Assembly (NCBI GenBank): GCA_964559075.1
Contig: CAZLGJ010000017.1
Location: 1 to 30,649 of the forward strand
Source of the DNA: Opacimonas sp964559075
Lineage (GTDB): Bacteria > Pseudomonadota > Gammaproteobacteria > Enterobacterales > Alteromonadaceae
Direction of reading: 5' to 3'
Length of the DNA: 30,649 nucleotides
The translations under genes and the position numbers were made by a program. Positions 23,118 through 30,649 of the stretch are shown piece after piece. A model generated the notes under the pieces. The model did not search any database and was not told where the DNA came from. It was given only the letters and a program-made list of their open reading frames with translations. Position 1 is the stretch's first letter. Every line of letters begins with the position of its first letter.

Positions 23118-23179
23118 ATTGACACTATACACGACAAAAACAGAAACACAAGTCTCTTTGTAAAAAAAATGTAAAAAAG

Positions 23180-23812
23180 TTAATATAATCCAGCAAGATA
23201 CTGAGATAATATCTCGATATCTTCGTCAGTGAGCTTTTTGGCGATATCGCGCATCATGCCGTTAAGGTCGTTGTGACGCTCACCAGAGCGGAACGTCTTT
23301 AACTGCGTTGCTGTATATTCTGCGTGTTGTCCACTGATATCAGGGAAACCTGCTAGACCCATGCCGTTGCCACGTGGGCCGTGACAGGCAATACAGGCCG
23401 TAATTTTGCGTTCAGCGTCACCACCGCGGTACAGTGCTTCACCCGCCGCGATAACATTTTCAGGCGCTGCACCAATTTGAGGTTCTTGTGATGCGTAATA
23501 TGCAGCAATATCTAACATATCTTGTTCAGAGAGTAAGTTCGCTTGCATACCCATGATACCGTTATTTCGGCCTTCTTTGCCGCCGGTTTGCATGGCTTCT
23601 TTAAACTCTTTTAACTGCTTAACCAGATAGTTGGCGTGTTGTCCTGCTAACTTTGGATTCATTGGAATGGCACTATTGCCATCTGCGCCGTGACAAGCAC
23701 CACATGCCAATGATTTTGCTTTCCCTGCTTCTGGATCGCCAGTGTTCGCTTGCGCCGAAAAGGCGATAGAGCTTACCAATGACAAACAGAAGAACAAACC
23801 TAGTTTTTTCAT
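23180..23812 (-). CDS. Diheme cytochrome c4
   Basis: A periplasmic electron carrier of 210 aa with a signal peptide (hydrophobic core about 5-19, likely cleavage after AQA near 22). It has two c-type heme sites, CGACH at 37-41 and CIACH at 140-144. Each half also has the methionine-containing motif (NGIMGMQA and NGMMRDIA) that supplies the sixth heme ligand, and the KLAGQHANYL/DISGQHAEYT repeat typical of cytochrome c4. Cytochrome c4 commonly feeds cbb3 oxidases. It lies next to engB, divergent, as in many gammaproteobacteria. Confidence 0.95.
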   Translation of the reverse strand: MKKLGLFFCLSLVSSIAFSAQANTGDPEAGKAKSLACGACHGADGNSAIPMNPKLAGQHANYLVKQLKEFKEAMQTGGKEGRNNGIMGMQANLLSEQDMLDIAAYYASQEPQIGAAPENVIAAGEALYRGGDAERKITACIACHGPRGNGMGLAGFPDISGQHAEYTATQLKTFRSGERHNDLNGMMRDIAKKLTDEDIEILSQYLAGLY

Positions 23813-23999
23813 ATTGCTTCTCTTTAAGACCTAAAATTAAGTTACGCTGGTGTATGACACCGTGTTATTATGCGTATATTACACATTTAATAGACGATAC
23901 AAAACATTTGCCGCCGAATAATACCACGAAATTGTACATTATGGTGAGTATGTTGTCGGCAACTTTGTATGGGATATTAGTAAATTAGCATTGAGATCA

Positions 24000-24635
24000 A
24001 TGAGTTATTATACCAAAGCCACCTTTTTAACCAGTGCGCCTGATATTTCCCATTTAGACCAAAGTAGCGGAATTGAAGTCGCCTTTGCGGGTCGTTCTAA
24101 CGCGGGCAAATCTAGCGCACTAAACACATTAACCCGTCAAAAGAACTTAGCGCGCACCAGTAAAACGCCAGGCCGCACCCAGTTAATTAACGTGTTTGAG
24201 TTAGAAGAAGGGCGTCGTTTGGTTGATTTACCTGGTTATGGGTTTGCTAAAGTGCCATTGGCCATGAAGATCAAATGGCAAAAATCACTGGGTGAATACC
24301 TACAAAAACGCGAGTGTTTAAAAGGCCTCGTAGTGTTGATGGATATTCGTCATCCACTCAAAGATTTGGACCAAGATCTCATTCACTGGGCAGTGGGTGC
24401 CAAGATCCCTGTGTTGTGTCTGTTAACAAAAGCTGACAAATTAAAAGCCGGTAAACGCAAAGTACAAACGCTCATGGTCAAAGAAGCCTGTTTGGCTTTT
24501 ATGGGGGATGTCAAGGTGCATGCGTTTTCGTCGTTGAGCCGCTTAGGTGTGAATGAATTAGAACGCACGCTTGATGGCTGGTTAGGTAGAGAGCCTAAAG
24601 ACGAAATAGGAGAGGCTCCTCATTCGCAACCCTAG
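24000..24635 (+). CDS. engB: Ribosome biogenesis GTP-binding protein EngB (YihA)
   Basis: EngB is an essential GTPase of 50S subunit assembly. With ATG at 24000 it is 211 aa, starting MSYYTKATFLTSAPD. It has G1 GRSNAGKSS, the TPGRTQLIN switch, G3 DLPGYGFAKV, G4 TKAD and a C-terminal SSLSRLG. A TTG at 23991 gives three extra residues and is less likely. It is transcribed divergently from cytochrome c4, towards spf and polA. A bidirectional terminator lies 44 bp past the stop. Confidence 0.97.
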   Translation: MSYYTKATFLTSAPDISHLDQSSGIEVAFAGRSNAGKSSALNTLTRQKNLARTSKTPGRTQLINVFELEEGRRLVDLPGYGFAKVPLAMKIKWQKSLGEYLQKRECLKGLVVLMDIRHPLKDLDQDLIHWAVGAKIPVLCLLTKADKLKAGKRKVQTLMVKEACLAFMGDVKVHAFSSLSRLGVNELERTLDGWLGREPKDEIGEAPHSQP

Positions 24636-24678
24636 CTGTTCAAACTACAGCAGCAGTTGTGTAAACCAGACATAAAAA

Positions 24679-24705
24679 AACCCTAGCCACCGCTAGGGTT
24701 TTTAC
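24679..24705. terminator. Bidirectional rho-independent terminator between engB and spf
   Basis: AACCCTAGC (24679-24687) and GCTAGGGTT (24692-24700) form a perfect 9-bp stem around CACC. The plus strand continues with a T-run (5 T in total) and the minus strand with 7 T. It ends engB and can stop leftward transcription that passes the Spot 42 terminator. Confidence 0.9.
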
Positions 24706-24785
24706 TTTCTACAAGGAGAAACACACAAAAACTATAGAGATAGACTATAGTCGCAAGGCATAGTTCAATTATTTTTTAAAAAAAT

Positions 24786-24848
24786 AAAAAAAGCCCCAGC
24801 AAGTGCTGAGGCTTAAAGCAAAGGTTTAAACAAACCTCTGTACCCTAC
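24786..24848 (-). ncRNA. spf: Spot 42-like small RNA, compact form
   Basis: Read leftward from 24848, the sequence begins GTAGGGTACAGAGG, identical to the 5' end of E. coli Spot 42. A hairpin AGGTTT-GTTT-AAACCT (24837-24822) follows, then a terminator with stem GCCTCAGC/GCTGGGGC (one G-U pair, 24812-24793) and seven T. The gene lies between polA and engB in the same orientation as polA, exactly as in E. coli. Spot 42 is an Hfq-dependent regulator of catabolic and carbon-use mRNAs. The predicted length is about 63 nt against 109 nt in E. coli; the middle of the molecule is missing or replaced. No CRP site was evident upstream. Confidence 0.88.
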
Positions 24849-24855
24849 AAGAACT

Positions 24856-24883
24856 AGTGTAGCGTACATCAAATGGAAATCAA
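24856..24883 (-). promoter_or_regulatory. Spot 42 promoter
   Basis: Read leftward, TTGATT (24883-24878) and TACACT (24861-24856) are 16 bp apart. The -10 box ends 7 bp before the conserved first base of the RNA at 24848. The fit to a sigma-70 promoter supports the assigned 5' end. Confidence 0.75.
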
Positions 24884-24993
24884 GCATTTTGTAATAAAAT
24901 TACGAAAATATTGCTATTTTTCGCATTTATTCTGAAAGTTTATCTCAATTATATTGATTAATTTACAACAATCTTATGTTTGTTAGAGTCTTA

Positions 24994-27786
24994 TCAATGT
25001 GCTTCATCCCAATTGTTGCCGACATCGGCTTCAACGATCAGCGGTACTGTAAGTGATACACACTCTTGCATAATCGCTATGATTTTTGCTGTGTGGGCAG
25101 CCACGTGCTGTTCGGCAATTTCAAACACTAATTCATCGTGCACCTGCATTAGCATAAACACATCGTCATTATCCTGCTCTTCAATCCAAGCCGCGACAGC
25201 CAGCATCGAGAGTTTAATCACATCGGCAGCGGTTCCCTGCATTGGCGCATTGATAGCTGCCCGCTCGGCGCCAGCGCGTCGTGCACCGTTGCTGGATTTT
25301 ATCTCGGGCAGATACAGGCGACGACCGTATACTGTTTCGACATAACCGCTTGCCTTAGCTTGCTCACGCGTCGTTTCCATGTAGGTTTTGACGCCCGGAT
25401 AACGATCAAAATAGGTATCAATATACTCACTGGCTTGCCCTCGAGGAATATTCAGCTGTTTGGCCAACCCGAATGCGGACATGCCGTAAATCAATCCAAA
25501 ATTAATAGCTTTAGAGGCACGTCGCTGTTCACTGGTAACCGCATCGAGACTGACGCCAAACACTTCAGCAGCGGTGGCTTTATGTACGTCTACCCCTTGG
25601 CTAAAGGCGTTTAACAAACCGGGATCTTGTGATAAATGTGCCATGATCCGCAGTTCTATCTGTGAGTAGTCGGCGGCGACGATTTTGTAGCCAGGACGCG
25701 CAATAAACGCCTTGCGCACTTTACGCCCTTCCTCGTTGCGGATAGGGATATTTTGTAAGTTCGGATCGGTGGATGACAGACGTCCTGTGGCGGCAACCGC
25801 TTGTTGATAAGAGGTGTGCACCCGACCGCTGCGGTGATCGATCATTTGTGGCAACTTATCAGTGTAGGTATTTTTGAGTTTGGACAGGCCGCGAAACTCC
25901 ATGATGGCTGCGGGTAACTCATATTCATTTGCCAGTTCCTGCAAGACATCCTCTGCGGTCGATGGTGCCCCTTTTGGGGTCTTTTTGATCACCGGCAACT
26001 GCATTTTTTCAAACAAAATATGCTGAAGTTGTTTTGGCGATCCGAGATTAAACGGCTCGCCTGCGAGTTTGTGCACTTCTTGTTCCAACGTCATGATCCG
26101 CTGCGCGAGTGCTTGCGAATGCTGTGCTAACCGTTGAGAATCAATTAGCACACCGGTTTGTTCCATGTGTGCAAGCACGTTAGATAATGGCACTTCCAAC
26201 TTATGCGCCACATTGGCTAGATTAGGCTGTGCTACTAATTGCGGCCAGAGCATTTGGTGCAATCGATAGGTCACATCCGCATCCTCGGCCGCATAAGGAG
26301 CGGCAATATCTAAAGCGATTTGGTTAAACGTCAGTTGTTTCGCCCCTTTACCCGCAATGTCTTCATATTTTATGGTTTGGTGACCTAAATGCGACAGCGC
26401 CAACGCATCTAGGCTATGTTTGTTCACACTGTTGAGGGCGTACGACTCCAACATAGTGTCAAAGGTCACCCCGCGCAGCTGTATGCCGTAATTAGCGAGG
26501 ACGTTTTGGTCATATTTGATGTTGTGTCCGATTTTTTGTGGTGTCGGATCTTCAAGCAGTGGCTTTAACTCGCTCAACACCCATTCGCGATCCAATTGTT
26601 CGGGCGCATCGGGATAATCATGGGCCAAAGGTATATAACAGGCCTGATTGGGACCGACTGCTAGAGAAATACCCACCAATTCTGCTTGGCGATAATGAAT
26701 ACTGGTGGTTTCAGTATCTAGCGCAAAGAGGGGCGCTTTGGCACAGCGTTCAGCCCACGCTAACAGCGCTTCACGAGTAAACACCACCTCGTATTGTTCA
26801 TGATCAATGGCAGGTAAATCGGAGGTGGCAATCGTTGTCGGTGCTTCACTTGCTGTGCTGGTGGTGTTTGTGACCGACTCAGTGGTCACGGCTTTTGGCG
26901 TAAAATTCACCCCGCTTGCCTCTTTATACCAGCGTTTAAATTCGTATGTTTGATATAGCTCGGTTAGGGCATCATTGTCAGGTGCGGTAATTTGTAAATC
27001 CGTTACCTCATAAGGCAGTTCCAGATCGACAGCAATGGTCGCTAATTCATAAGACAACCGGGCTTCTCGTTCATATTGGGCCATCTTGGGTGCCATGGTT
27101 TTGGCGCCGCGAAAGCCCAAGGTCGCAATTTGGTCCAGGTTGGCATAAATAGCGTCGATACCGCCAATGCCTTGCAACAAACCGAGTGCTGATTTAGCAC
27201 CTACCCCAGGGACACCGGGAATATTGTCGACTTTGTCACCCTGTAGGGCGAGCAAATCAATAATGAGCTCAGGGCCCACCCCAAATTTCTCGACCACACC
27301 GGCAGGATCCATCACGACATTGGTCATCGTGTTGACCAAGGTTACGTGTTCATTGACCAATTGTGCCATATCTTTATCACCCGTGCTGACGAGTGTGTTG
27401 ATGCCTTGTTGCGATGCGCGTTTACACAGCGTGCCGATGACATCATCGGCCTCAACATTATCTTCGACCAAGAGCGGCAGACCCATAGCACGAATAATCT
27501 CATGCAGCGGGGCGATTTGAGAGCGCAGGTCATCTGGCATCGGCGGACGGTTGGCCTTGTATTCTGGATAAATGTCATCGCGAAAGGTTTTGCCCTTTGC
27601 ATCAAACACTACTCCTATGTGGGTAGGCTGATAAGTGTTGAGTAAGCTTTTGAGCATGTTGACAACGCCATAGATGGCATGGGTGGCCTGACCTTGTGAA
27701 TTGGACATAGGCGGCATGCCGTGAAAAGCGCGAAACAAATAGGAAGAACCGTCGACGAGAATAAAGGGGGGCGTGTTGTCTGACAT
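24994..27786 (-). CDS. polA: DNA polymerase I
   Basis: PolA fills gaps and removes RNA primers. The protein is 930 aa with all three domains. The 5' nuclease starts PFILVDGSSYLFRAFH. The 3'-5' exonuclease has DTET, NIKYDQNVL and YAAEDADVTYRL, so its acidic residues are present. The polymerase has DYSQIELRI, the finger helix RASKAINFGLIYG and QVHDELVFE. The linker near 295-325 is rich in threonine, serine and alanine. Spot 42 lies downstream on the same strand. The upstream region is long and holds one DnaA box. Confidence 0.99.
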   Translation of the reverse strand: MSDNTPPFILVDGSSYLFRAFHGMPPMSNSQGQATHAIYGVVNMLKSLLNTYQPTHIGVVFDAKGKTFRDDIYPEYKANRPPMPDDLRSQIAPLHEIIRAMGLPLLVEDNVEADDVIGTLCKRASQQGINTLVSTGDKDMAQLVNEHVTLVNTMTNVVMDPAGVVEKFGVGPELIIDLLALQGDKVDNIPGVPGVGAKSALGLLQGIGGIDAIYANLDQIATLGFRGAKTMAPKMAQYEREARLSYELATIAVDLELPYEVTDLQITAPDNDALTELYQTYEFKRWYKEASGVNFTPKAVTTESVTNTTSTASEAPTTIATSDLPAIDHEQYEVVFTREALLAWAERCAKAPLFALDTETTSIHYRQAELVGISLAVGPNQACYIPLAHDYPDAPEQLDREWVLSELKPLLEDPTPQKIGHNIKYDQNVLANYGIQLRGVTFDTMLESYALNSVNKHSLDALALSHLGHQTIKYEDIAGKGAKQLTFNQIALDIAAPYAAEDADVTYRLHQMLWPQLVAQPNLANVAHKLEVPLSNVLAHMEQTGVLIDSQRLAQHSQALAQRIMTLEQEVHKLAGEPFNLGSPKQLQHILFEKMQLPVIKKTPKGAPSTAEDVLQELANEYELPAAIMEFRGLSKLKNTYTDKLPQMIDHRSGRVHTSYQQAVAATGRLSSTDPNLQNIPIRNEEGRKVRKAFIARPGYKIVAADYSQIELRIMAHLSQDPGLLNAFSQGVDVHKATAAEVFGVSLDAVTSEQRRASKAINFGLIYGMSAFGLAKQLNIPRGQASEYIDTYFDRYPGVKTYMETTREQAKASGYVETVYGRRLYLPEIKSSNGARRAGAERAAINAPMQGTAADVIKLSMLAVAAWIEEQDNDDVFMLMQVHDELVFEIAEQHVAAHTAKIIAIMQECVSLTVPLIVEADVGNNWDEAH

Positions 27787-28334
27787 GTGAATATGTTTTT
27801 CTTATGGATGATGGGCATACTATGCCACAGCTTGATTTTATTGGCTATAGAGAGATTTTAACGCACACACTGCCTGTGGATAACTTTGTGGTTAACATAA
27901 ATTATAGGCACACAAAAGGGTTCAATAAAATTGAACAGACAAACAAAAGATAGGTAAAAGACAGTCCGTTGTAGCTGTTTTATTATTATTATACAGGGCA
28001 TATGGTATGCGAATTTACGACGACACCTGTGAAAATGGTAAAAACCAGAGCCTGTGTGGCGTTTCACGTGATGTGTGATGTTTGTATAATTATTTAAAAA
28101 CGTCTGTGTATTTTATATAAATATCAGAGTTATTGGTTAATAAATCATCCTGATTCATCTCGTAAATTTATCACAGGTAGGTGAATATGCAATAGCGAGT
28201 CACGTAAAAAAACGAGCTGTTTATGCAAATAGTTATTTTTGCTATAAAAATTTCTCGCAAAAAGGGTTTCGCTTTGTTGGGGATAAGCACATAATAGAGT
28301 CATCTACTTTTTGACCATTTGTTAGCACTCTTTC
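27787..28334. other. Intergenic region between polA and trkH
   Basis: 548 bp, AT-rich, with no convincing gene on either strand. It must hold the divergent promoters of polA (leftward) and trkH (rightward). Visible items are a DnaA box at 27875-27883 and an inverted repeat GTTCAAT-AAA-ATTGAAC at 27920-27936. There is also a TATAAT at 28085-28090 with TTTCAC 17 bp upstream, a possible rightward promoter far from trkH. Short frames here lack ribosome sites and look random. Confidence 0.6.
27875..27883 (-). promoter_or_regulatory. Isolated perfect DnaA box upstream of polA
   Basis: The minus strand reads TTATCCACA, identical to the strong oriC boxes, 89 bp before the polA ATG. A perfect 9-mer is expected about 0.2 times by chance in a window this size, so it may be a real control or titration site, but a single box is not proof. 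Confidence 0.5.
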
Positions 28335-29786
28335 ATGCAATATCAGGCTATCATTCGCATCTTGGGCTTACTCGTCGCGCTATTCAGCGTCACCATGATC
28401 CCACCTGCATTTGTTTCCCTGTTTTATCAAGATGGTTCTGGTCTTCCTTTTATCTTGGCATTCGTTACCTGTATTGTCACAGGCTTGGCATTCTGGTATC
28501 CCAATCGACGCCATAAACGCGATTTGCGAGCCAAAGAAGGTTTCTTGATTGTAGTCCTGTTTTGGATAGTGCTTGGCAGTTTCGGTGCCATTCCGTTTGC
28601 CTTGTTAGAACAACCCAAAATCTCCATTACCGACGCGTTTTTTGAATCATTCTCTGGATTGACCACAACCGGCGCCACGGTGATTGAGGGGATTGAGTTT
28701 TTGCCGCAATCGATGCAGTTTTATCGTCAGCAGCTGCAGTGGTTAGGCGGCATGGGGATCATTGTGCTTGCCGTAGCAATCTTGCCGCTACTCGGAGTGG
28801 GGGGCATGCAGCTGTATCGCGCTGAGACGCCAGGACCGGTTAAAGATTCCAAAATGACCCCGCGCATTGCCGAAACGGCCAAACAGCTTTGGTATATTTA
28901 CCTAGGTTTAACTACGGCCTGCACAGTTGCCTATCGCCTTGCAGGTATGGACTGGTTTGATGCGGTGTGTCATGCATTTTCGACGATTGCTATCGGTGGC
29001 TTTTCTACTCATGACGCCAGTATTGGGTATTTTAATAGCCCGATCATCAATCTAGTGTGTGTGGTGTTCTTGTGGATTGCGGCGCTTAACTTTGCGCTGC
29101 ATTTTGCCACTGTGTCGGGGCGTTCACTGCGTCACTATTGGCGCGATCCGGAGTTTAAAGCCTTTTTTGTGATTCAGTTTGCGGTGATTGCCATCTGCTT
29201 TTTGGTCTTGGTGCAGCATAACTACTATGCATCGGCCGAGATTGCACTGGATCAAGCCATGTTTCAAGCGGTGTCCATTAGTACCACAGCAGGCTTTGCC
29301 ACTACCGACTTTTCCGCGTGGCCGGTGTTTTTACCCATACTGCTGATCTTCTCTAGCTTCATTGGCGGTTGTGCTGGCTCCACTGGCGGTGGGCTCAAAG
29401 TCATTCGCGTGTTTTTGCTGTTTTTACAAGGCAAACGCGAGGTTAATCGCCTCATTCATCCCAAAGCCGTGTATTCGGTCAAACTTGGCCATCGCGCCAT
29501 GCCTGAACGGGTGATTGAAGCTGTTTGGGGATTTTTTGCCGCATACGCGATTGTCTTTGTGGTGATTATGATTGCGTTACTCGGCACAGGCATGGATGAC
29601 ATTACCGCATTTACTGCCACGGCCGCGACGCTCAATAACCTCGGCCCGGGGTTAGGCGAGGTTGCCAGCACCTATGCCAGTGTCAATGATTCGGGCAAAT
29701 GGATCTTGGTATTGGCCATGTTGTTTGGCCGGCTCGAAGTGTTTTCTTTGCTAGTGCTATTTTCACCGACGTTTTGGCGCAGCTAA
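28335..29786 (+). CDS. trkH: Potassium uptake protein TrkH
   Basis: TrkH is the inner-membrane channel subunit of the Trk potassium system. The 483-aa protein is highly hydrophobic, with eight or more membrane segments in four pore repeats. The filter-like loops are LTTTGATV, FSTIAIGGFSTHD, STTAGFATTDF and AATLNNLGPGL, and GGCAGSTGGGLKVIRV marks the intramembrane gating loop region. The start MQYQAIIRILGLLVALFS fits the family, though the ribosome site is weak. trkA, its cytoplasmic partner, is encoded convergently 14 bp away. Confidence 0.97.
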   Translation: MQYQAIIRILGLLVALFSVTMIPPAFVSLFYQDGSGLPFILAFVTCIVTGLAFWYPNRRHKRDLRAKEGFLIVVLFWIVLGSFGAIPFALLEQPKISITDAFFESFSGLTTTGATVIEGIEFLPQSMQFYRQQLQWLGGMGIIVLAVAILPLLGVGGMQLYRAETPGPVKDSKMTPRIAETAKQLWYIYLGLTTACTVAYRLAGMDWFDAVCHAFSTIAIGGFSTHDASIGYFNSPIINLVCVVFLWIAALNFALHFATVSGRSLRHYWRDPEFKAFFVIQFAVIAICFLVLVQHNYYASAEIALDQAMFQAVSISTTAGFATTDFSAWPVFLPILLIFSSFIGGCAGSTGGGLKVIRVFLLFLQGKREVNRLIHPKAVYSVKLGHRAMPERVIEAVWGFFAAYAIVFVVIMIALLGTGMDDITAFTATAATLNNLGPGLGEVASTYASVNDSGKWILVLAMLFGRLEVFSLLVLFSPTFWRS

Positions 29787-29800
29787 CGCACGCATCGGCG

Positions 29801-30649
29801 TTAAAAGAAAAATGCCGTAGGTTGGAACAGCTTTTCTACATCCGGAATGTATTTTTTATCTACCAAAAATAGAATCACGTGATCGTCCGACTGGATCATC
29901 GTATCTGAGTGAGCGATGATCACCGCATCCTCACGGACAATGGCACCAATGGTGGTTCCTGGAGGGAGTTTAATGTCACTTAAGCTGCGGCCCACCACTT
30001 TTGAGGTCTTTTCATCACCGTGAGCAATGGCTTCAATAGCTTCAGCAGCCCCGCGCCGTAACGAGTATACGTTGACAATATCGCCGCGACGCACGTGGGT
30101 TAATAGCGCCGAAATCGTTGCTTGTTGCGGCGAAAACGCGATGTCGATGTCTCCGCCTTGCACCAAATCTACATACGCAGAGCGCTGGATCAGCGTCATG
30201 GCTTTCTTCGCTCCAAGGCGCTTAGCCAGCATCGCAGACATGATGTTGGCTTCATCGTCATTGGTCACCGCAATAAAGGCATCGACGTTTTCGACATTTT
30301 CATCGAGCAATAGGTCTGAGTCGGACGCGTCGCCATGAAACACTATGGTGTTATCGAGGTTACCCGATAAAAAACGTGCGCGCTCAGCGTCAAACTCAAT
30401 TAGTTTTACGTTGTGTTTGTGCTCTAAGCGACGGGCAAGACCCGCGCCTATCAAACCGCCACCGGCAATCATAATCCGTTTATAGTTGGATTCGAGTTTT
30501 TGGAGTTCCGACATGACCGCGCGAATATGCTTGGTATCGGCGATGAAAAACACCTCATCGTCCGCTTCAATAATCGTCGTGCCTAAGGGGCGAATTGGCC
30601 GGCCGCGACGATAAATAGCCGCAACGCGGGTTTCTACATTGGGCATGTG
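29801..30649 (-). CDS. trkA: Trk potassium uptake regulator TrkA, C-terminal part
   Basis: TrkA is the NAD(H)-binding regulatory ring that gates TrkH. The frame is open at the right edge, so the gene starts beyond the window; 282 residues are present, about 60 percent of a normal TrkA. They comprise a TrkA_C domain, the second nucleotide-binding domain (IMIAGGGLIGAGLARRLE, then acidic IEFDAERA and FHGDASD), and a final TrkA_C domain ending in FQPTAFFF. The first nucleotide-binding domain is missing only because of the window edge. Confidence 0.97.
   Translation of the reverse strand, partial: HMPNVETRVAAIYRRGRPIRPLGTTIIEADDEVFFIADTKHIRAVMSELQKLESNYKRIMIAGGGLIGAGLARRLEHKHNVKLIEFDAERARFLSGNLDNTIVFHGDASDSDLLLDENVENVDAFIAVTNDDEANIMSAMLAKRLGAKKAMTLIQRSAYVDLVQGGDIDIAFSPQQATISALLTHVRRGDIVNVYSLRRGAAEAIEAIAHGDEKTSKVVGRSLSDIKLPPGTTIGAIVREDAVIIAHSDTMIQSDDHVILFLVDKKYIPDVEKLFQPTAFFF

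Noticed and set aside
23849..23861. GGTGT-ATG-ACACC inverted repeat between cytochrome c4 and engB
   Set aside because: Short (5 bp), not placed clearly relative to promoter boxes; expected by chance.
27858..28067. 69-codon open frame in the polA-trkH spacer
   Set aside because: No ribosome site, low-complexity hydrophobic composition, no family resemblance, and it runs over the DnaA box and inverted repeat.
28060..28075. GTTTCACGTG in the polA-trkH spacer as a fourth parS site
   Set aside because: Only the left arm and core match; the right half reads ATGTG instead of AAACA.
1..30649. tRNA, rRNA, CRISPR arrays, insertion sequences or prophage
   Set aside because: No matching repeats, recognisable RNA genes or proteins were seen on either strand; broken genes are limited to the two window edges.

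Overview
The window is a contiguous piece of a gammaproteobacterial chromosome spanning the replication origin, broken by one 100-base run of N (10860-10959). Gene order and protein families point to an Alteromonadales-like bacterium (Shewanella/Alteromonas/Idiomarina type neighbourhood). Evidence for this is rsmG-mnmG-oriC-mioC-mnmE, yidC-yidD-rnpA-rpmH, dnaA-dnaN-recF-gyrB, glyQ-glyS, yihI with a DUF2489 gene, cytochrome c4, engB, a Spot 42-like RNA gene, polA and trkH/trkA. No genus is assigned. There are no rRNA or tRNA genes, CRISPR arrays, transposases or phage modules.

Left arm (1-10842, all leftward). parB (cut by the window edge), parA, rsmG and mnmG precede an intergenic region (3400-3947) with the hallmarks of oriC: an AT-rich unwinding region, a cluster of DnaA boxes and dense GATC sites. 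Next come a small secreted DUF4097-type protein, then mioC, dnaT and dnaC as a tight operon, so the helicase loader and primosome protein genes sit beside the origin. Then follow mnmE, yajQ, yidC, yidD, rnpA and rpmH.

Middle (10960-17642, rightward). A probable dnaA promoter at the edge of the gap is followed by dnaA, dnaN, recF and gyrB, a terminator, and arfB. Two near-perfect parS sites lie inside recF and one lies in a methyltransferase gene at 22.8 kb. Together with parA/parB they make a complete origin-proximal ParABS segregation system.

Right arm (17636-30649, mostly leftward). It holds glyQ-glyS with a trailing lipoprotein gene, yihI-DUF2489, the methyltransferase, a possible unannotated small RNA with a UUCG-capped terminator, cytochrome c4, engB (rightward), an unusually short Spot 42-like RNA (about 63 nt), polA, a 548-bp intergenic region with a DnaA box, trkH (rightward) and the 3' part of trkA.

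Most of the window is conserved housekeeping DNA. The items most worth checking are the compact Spot 42, the candidate RNA at the position where E. coli has csrC, the dnaT-dnaC operon next to oriC with a DnaC that seems to lack its arginine finger, the three parS sites that all encode the peptide FHVE, and two genes (arfB and the methyltransferase) that start immediately after intrinsic terminators.
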